Shown here piece by piece: positions 32,004 to 34,322 of a stretch of DNA of 34,322 bases. Under the pieces are notes generated by a model. It was not told the DNA's origin. It made no database searches and saw nothing but the letters and a program-made list of their open reading frames with translations. The stretch's first letter is position 1. Each line of letters opens with the position of its first letter. Source of the DNA: Oscillospiraceae bacterium (GTDB taxonomy: Bacteria > Bacillota > Clostridia > Oscillospirales > Ruminococcaceae); contig JAQVCU010000022.1 of NCBI GenBank assembly GCA_028689635.1, forward strand, positions 1-34,322. Direction: 5' to 3'. The position numbers were made by a program, and so were the translations under genes.

Positions 32004-32135
32004 GGCCCTCAACGGGAGGCGCCTGGGGGAGAGCAGACCTTCGGCAACAGCGCCCGAAGGCGCTTTGTATGGGGGATCAGAGGCCCGCGGCCTCTGCCCG
32101 CTTTCCGGGGTGGGTTCCCCAGTCAAAGAGGGGCC
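32004..32135 (-). other. Structured element of unknown function between glmS ribozyme and glmS
   Basis: About 130 bases with nested complementary arms. Outermost, GGCCCTC (32004-32010) pairs with GAGGGGCC (32128-32135). Next, CTGGGG (32023-32028) pairs with CCCCAG (32117-32122), and GCAGA (32033-32037) with TCTGC (32093-32097). Two local hairpins compete: AGCGCC-CGAA-GGCGCT (UUCG on the minus strand) and CAGAGGCC-CGC-GGCCTCTG. It abuts the 3' end of the ribozyme. The rod shape recalls small structured RNAs, but no 6S, SRP, tmRNA or RNase P signature is seen. Confidence 0.45.
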
Positions 32136-32139
32136 TTAT

Positions 32140-32273
32140 GGATACTGTGTTGTGCTGACAGTTGCCTGCAGTTTTGCTGTATCCTCTCACAATAAGGCGT
32201 TGCAGGGAGGCACCCGCCGAAAAACTCGATACTCCTCCCGCCTCGTCGACCGCCCTCAGGCGGCTATGGCGCT
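32140..32273 (-). ncRNA. glmS ribozyme (glucosamine-6-phosphate riboswitch)
   Basis: The minus strand matches the conserved core: AGCGCC at the cleavage site (cut expected before G at 32272), GACGAGG (32241-32247), GGAG-TATCGA, then TCGGCGGGTGCCTCCC (32205-32220). The 3' domain closes with GGATAC/GTATCC ending near 32140. Binding of glucosamine-6-phosphate activates self-cleavage and destabilises glmS mRNA in this class. Confidence 0.93.
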
Positions 32274-32410
32274 TGTGCGTTCTGCTTTCCCTTTTCACCT
32301 CCCAAACCGCCGGCGGGCTGGCCGCCCGGCGCAATACATCCTTATCCTATGCGCGGGGCGGCGGTTTGTTGCCAAAAAGCCATGCCGCGCCGGAAAGATG
32401 CTTTAAAATC

Positions 32411-32439
32411 ATTATACCCGAACGCCCCGCAAAACACAA
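32411..32439 (-). promoter_or_regulatory. Promoter of glmS
   Basis: TTGTGT (32434-32439), a 17-base spacer and a perfect TATAAT (32411-32416), 130 bases before the ribozyme cleavage site. Confidence 0.7.
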
Positions 32440-32469
32440 GGGGGCCCTACGCCGCCCGGGCCCGGGCCG

Positions 32470-32499
32470 AAAAAAGCCCGCCTCCCAAAGGAGGCGGGC
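32470..32499 (-). terminator. Terminator after aroK
   Basis: GCCCGCCTCC, loop TTTG, GGAGGCGGGC, then six T: a perfect 10-bp stem 21 bases after the aroK stop. Confidence 0.95.
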
Positions 32500-32520
32500 G
32501 CAGCAGTATGGAGGAGCGGG

Positions 32521-33018
32521 TCAAATGCCCAGGCCGCAAAGGACAGCTTCGGCGGTCTCCTCGGAAGAAAGGGCCCCGGGAACGCGCAGGGCGGCGGCCG
32601 CGAGGTACAAAGGGCGCCGGCGCTCGTACAGGGCAAGCACCTCCTCCCGGCTTTTTTGCTGGATCAGGGGCCGGTCGGAGCCGAGGACCCGGCGGTAACA
32701 ATCTTCAAAGGGCACGTCTAAAAAGACCACAGAGCAGGACGAAAAAGCCTGCACGTTGCGGGGATAAAGCAAGGCGCCCCCGCCGGAAGCCACCACCAGG
32801 CGCGGGCGGGAAGAAAGCTCCCGGGCGGCCTGATGTTCCAGGTCGCGAAAGCCCGCTTCGCCCTTCTGGGCAAAGATCTGGGGGATCGTGCAGCAGGCGC
32901 GATCCTCAATATAAGCGTCCATATCGATAAATTCATAATCCAGCCGCCGGGCCAGCTCCCGCCCGGAGGTGGATTTTCCGCAGCCCATAAAGCCGCAAAG
33001 CACGATGGATCGTTCCAA
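32521..33018 (-). CDS. aroK: Shikimate kinase AroK
   Basis: Phosphorylates shikimate at the 3-OH with ATP, in aromatic amino-acid synthesis. The 165 residues show the P-loop GFMGCGKSTSG (9-19), the shikimate-binding DMD (32-34) and FRDLEHQA, the SGGGALL motif near 78-84, and the lid arginine in GSDRPLI. The start codon is TTG with GGAGG seven bases upstream. It begins 12 bases after aroE ends, so the two pathway steps are co-expressed. Confidence 0.95.
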   Translation of the reverse strand: MERSIVLCGFMGCGKSTSGRELARRLDYEFIDMDAYIEDRACCTIPQIFAQKGEAGFRDLEHQAARELSSRPRLVVASGGGALLYPRNVQAFSSCSVVFLDVPFEDCYRRVLGSDRPLIQQKSREEVLALYERRRPLYLAAAALRVPGALSSEETAEAVLCGLGI

Positions 33019-33030
33019 TGCCAGACCTCC

Positions 33031-33864
33031 TTAAAACCTGCGGTCCACTTCCCGGGTCATTTCCTCGATCAGCCCGTCGATGGCTTCCCTTGGGTAGGAG
33101 ACGCCATCCCAGATCTCATGGGCCGCCACAGCCTGCCATACCAGCATGGCCATGCCGCCGACGGTCTCGCAGCCCGCTGCCGCGGCGCTTTTGAGCAGCA
33201 GCGTCCGGGTGGGGTTGTAAACGGCGTCAAAGACCACCCGGCAGCGGGAGAGGACGGCCTTTTCCACCGGCATTTCATCCACATGGGGAAACATGCCGGA
33301 GGGAGTGGCGTTGATGAGCAGTTCAAAATCTCCGGAGAGACTGTCCAGGGTGACGCAGCGCACCGCCGCCTGGGGCCGCAGGGCGAGGATGGATTCCCGC
33401 ACCGTTTCGGCCAGGGGCAGATGCCGCGGCAGCACGGCGATGGTCACCGGCGCGCCCTGTAGGGCACATTCAATGGCGAACATGCGCCCCACGCCGCCGG
33501 CGCCCATGACGCACACCGGACGGGCCAGATCGGCCTTGGCCTGGCGCACCGACTGCAAAAACCCCACACAGTCGGTGTTGTAGCCGGTAATAGGGCCCCG
33601 GCAATCCACCACGTTCACAGCGCCGTAGCGGCGGGCGGTTTCGTCCAGATCGCCGGTGAGGGACATGATATCTACCTTATAAGGGATGGTCACGTTAAAG
33701 CCGCTAAGGCTTTTTAAATAGGGGAAGGTCTCCGCCAGCTTTTCCGGCGGCACAGAGAGAATATCATATTCCCCCGTTTGCCCGGAAAGCTCAAACAGGC
33801 GGCTGTGGATGGCCGGGGACATGGTGTGCCCCAGAGGATGGCCGAGAAGGGCGAATTTTCTCAT
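33031..33864 (-). CDS. aroE: Shikimate dehydrogenase AroE
   Basis: Reduces 3-dehydroshikimate to shikimate with NADPH, the step before AroK. The 277 residues show LGHPLGHTMSPAIH at the N-terminus, FNVTIPYK with the catalytic lysine near residue 63, NTDCVGF, the Rossmann GAGGVGRMF (about 122-130) and INATPSGMFP. The adenosine-phosphate loop reads LPRHLPLAE rather than the usual NRT/SRT, so NADP+ preference is not clear. GGGAGG precedes the ATG. It starts 22 bases after fabD. Confidence 0.95.
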   Translation of the reverse strand: MRKFALLGHPLGHTMSPAIHSRLFELSGQTGEYDILSVPPEKLAETFPYLKSLSGFNVTIPYKVDIMSLTGDLDETARRYGAVNVVDCRGPITGYNTDCVGFLQSVRQAKADLARPVCVMGAGGVGRMFAIECALQGAPVTIAVLPRHLPLAETVRESILALRPQAAVRCVTLDSLSGDFELLINATPSGMFPHVDEMPVEKAVLSRCRVVFDAVYNPTRTLLLKSAAAAGCETVGGMAMLVWQAVAAHEIWDGVSYPREAIDGLIEEMTREVDRRF

Positions 33865-33886
33865 TTCAAAACGCCTCCCGTCCGGG

Positions 33887-34322
33887 TCACAGGGCCAGCT
33901 CCACCCGCGCCTTTTCGATCAGCTCGGGGGTTTCCGCCCGGTAGACGGGCAGGTTTTTGTCGATTTTTCGCAGCAGCCCGGAGAGCACTTTGCCCGGGGC
34001 GGCCTCTACAAAAGCGCCGCAGCCCTCCGCCGCCATGGCGGCGATCTCGTCGGTAAAGCGCACCGGAGAGACCATGTGCCGGGCAAGATACCCCGGCAGA
34101 TCCTCCAGGGGATCCAGGCGGGCGCCGGTGACGTTGGAGTAGAAGGGGATGGAGGGCGCCTGCCAGGCAAAGCCCTCCACGGCGGAGAGGAATTCTTCGG
34201 TGGCGGGCTGCATGCGCTGGGTGTGGAAGGCCCCGCCTACGCCCAGCGTCATGGCCCGGGCCCCGGCGTCGGCGGCCAGGGCGGCCAGGGACGCCACGGC
34301 GTCCGGATCCCCCGCTACGACG
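33887..34322 (-). CDS. fabD: Malonyl-CoA:ACP transacylase FabD, 5' part outside window
   Basis: Loads malonyl groups on acyl carrier protein for fatty-acid synthesis. About 145 C-terminal residues are visible; the frame stays open to the right edge, where it reads VVAGDPDAVASLAALA. The catalytic-histidine motif GAFHTQRM and the family's IPFYSNVTG and APGKVLSGLLRK follow. The serine nucleophile motif (GHSLGE) would lie outside. Being upstream of aroE on the same strand, it probably belongs to a fab cluster continuing right. Confidence 0.93.
   Translation of the reverse strand, partial: VVAGDPDAVASLAALAADAGARAMTLGVGGAFHTQRMQPATEEFLSAVEGFAWQAPSIPFYSNVTGARLDPLEDLPGYLARHMVSPVRFTDEIAAMAAEGCGAFVEAAPGKVLSGLLRKIDKNLPVYRAETPELIEKARVELAL

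Larger units (their letters stand above)
31901..32520. other. 620-base gap between aroK and glmS
   Basis: No protein gene is credible here. It holds, from right to left in transcription order, the aroK terminator, the glmS promoter, a 130-base untranslated stretch with AAACCGCCG/CGGCGGTTT long-range arms, the glmS ribozyme, an unexplained structured segment, and a small hairpin (CGGCG-GTTT-CGCCG, 31964-31977) followed by GGGGCTGGGTTTTT before the glmS ribosome site. Confidence 0.7.

Noticed and set aside
32004..32135. 6S RNA, SRP RNA or tmRNA at the structured segment
   Set aside because: The nested rod shape first suggested 6S, but no large central bubble, GGAA-type SRP apical loop or tmRNA ends could be found. 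Kept as an unnamed structured element.
23812..32158. Long plus-strand frames opposite glgP and glmS (23812-25641, 30056-32158)
   Set aside because: Antisense shadows of strongly conserved enzymes; no motif or start signal.
1..34322. CRISPR arrays, insertion sequences, prophage genes, tRNA genes, cobalamin riboswitch
   Set aside because: Read for on both strands and none seen. In particular there is no B12-type leader or EutX-like decoy RNA in the eut region shown, though one could lie beyond the left edge.

Overview
This is a GC-rich chromosomal segment of a spore-forming, anaerobe-type Firmicute in the Clostridia; a gut Oscillospiraceae/Ruminococcaceae-like bacterium is my best guess. The evidence is spoIIID (endospore mother-cell regulator), a T-box leader, a glmS ribozyme, strong Shine-Dalgarno sites, a DUF4321 protein, and an ethanolamine (eut) operon controlled by an EutV/EutW antitermination system. 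No phage, insertion sequence, CRISPR array or tRNA was seen.

Left third (1-10095, all minus strand): a bacterial-microcompartment operon for ethanolamine catabolism, running off the left edge. In transcription order it reads eutV, eutW, [promoter, hairpins and terminator], eutA, eutB, eutC, eutL, eutE, eutM, eutM, eutT and a PduL-type phosphotransacylase. EutBC splits ethanolamine to acetaldehyde and ammonia using adenosylcobalamin, which EutT makes; EutA reactivates EutBC. EutE makes acetyl-CoA, and PduL turns that into acetyl phosphate while recycling CoA. EutL and two almost identical EutM copies build the shell. Three cargo enzymes carry amphipathic helices that look like encapsulation peptides. 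Control looks like EutW phosphorylating EutV, whose ANTAR domain binds hairpins in the eutA leader and stops a terminator from forming. EutV here carries two ANTAR repeats in tandem, the most unusual feature of the window.

Middle (10100-18070): divergent from eutV are a phosphoribosyltransferase-like protein with a degenerate PRPP loop and an AbgB-like M20 amidohydrolase preceded by a near-perfect cre-like palindrome. Then, on the minus strand, come luxS, a hisS-aspS operon behind a T-box whose specifier region contains overlapping Asp (GAC) and His (CAC) codons, and mgsA and a MinD-like ATPase.

18250-25680 (minus): a class B penicillin-binding protein with its own promoter, and a glgP-GH13-membrane protein operon for alpha-glucan breakdown with a long structured leader.

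25700-30031 (plus): zapA, a U32 peptidase, dut, a DUF4321 protein and maf as one operon, then spoIIID with a possible sigma-E promoter. 30083-34322 (minus): glmS with a glmS ribozyme and an unexplained structured segment between ribozyme and gene, then aroK, aroE and a partial fabD running off the right edge.
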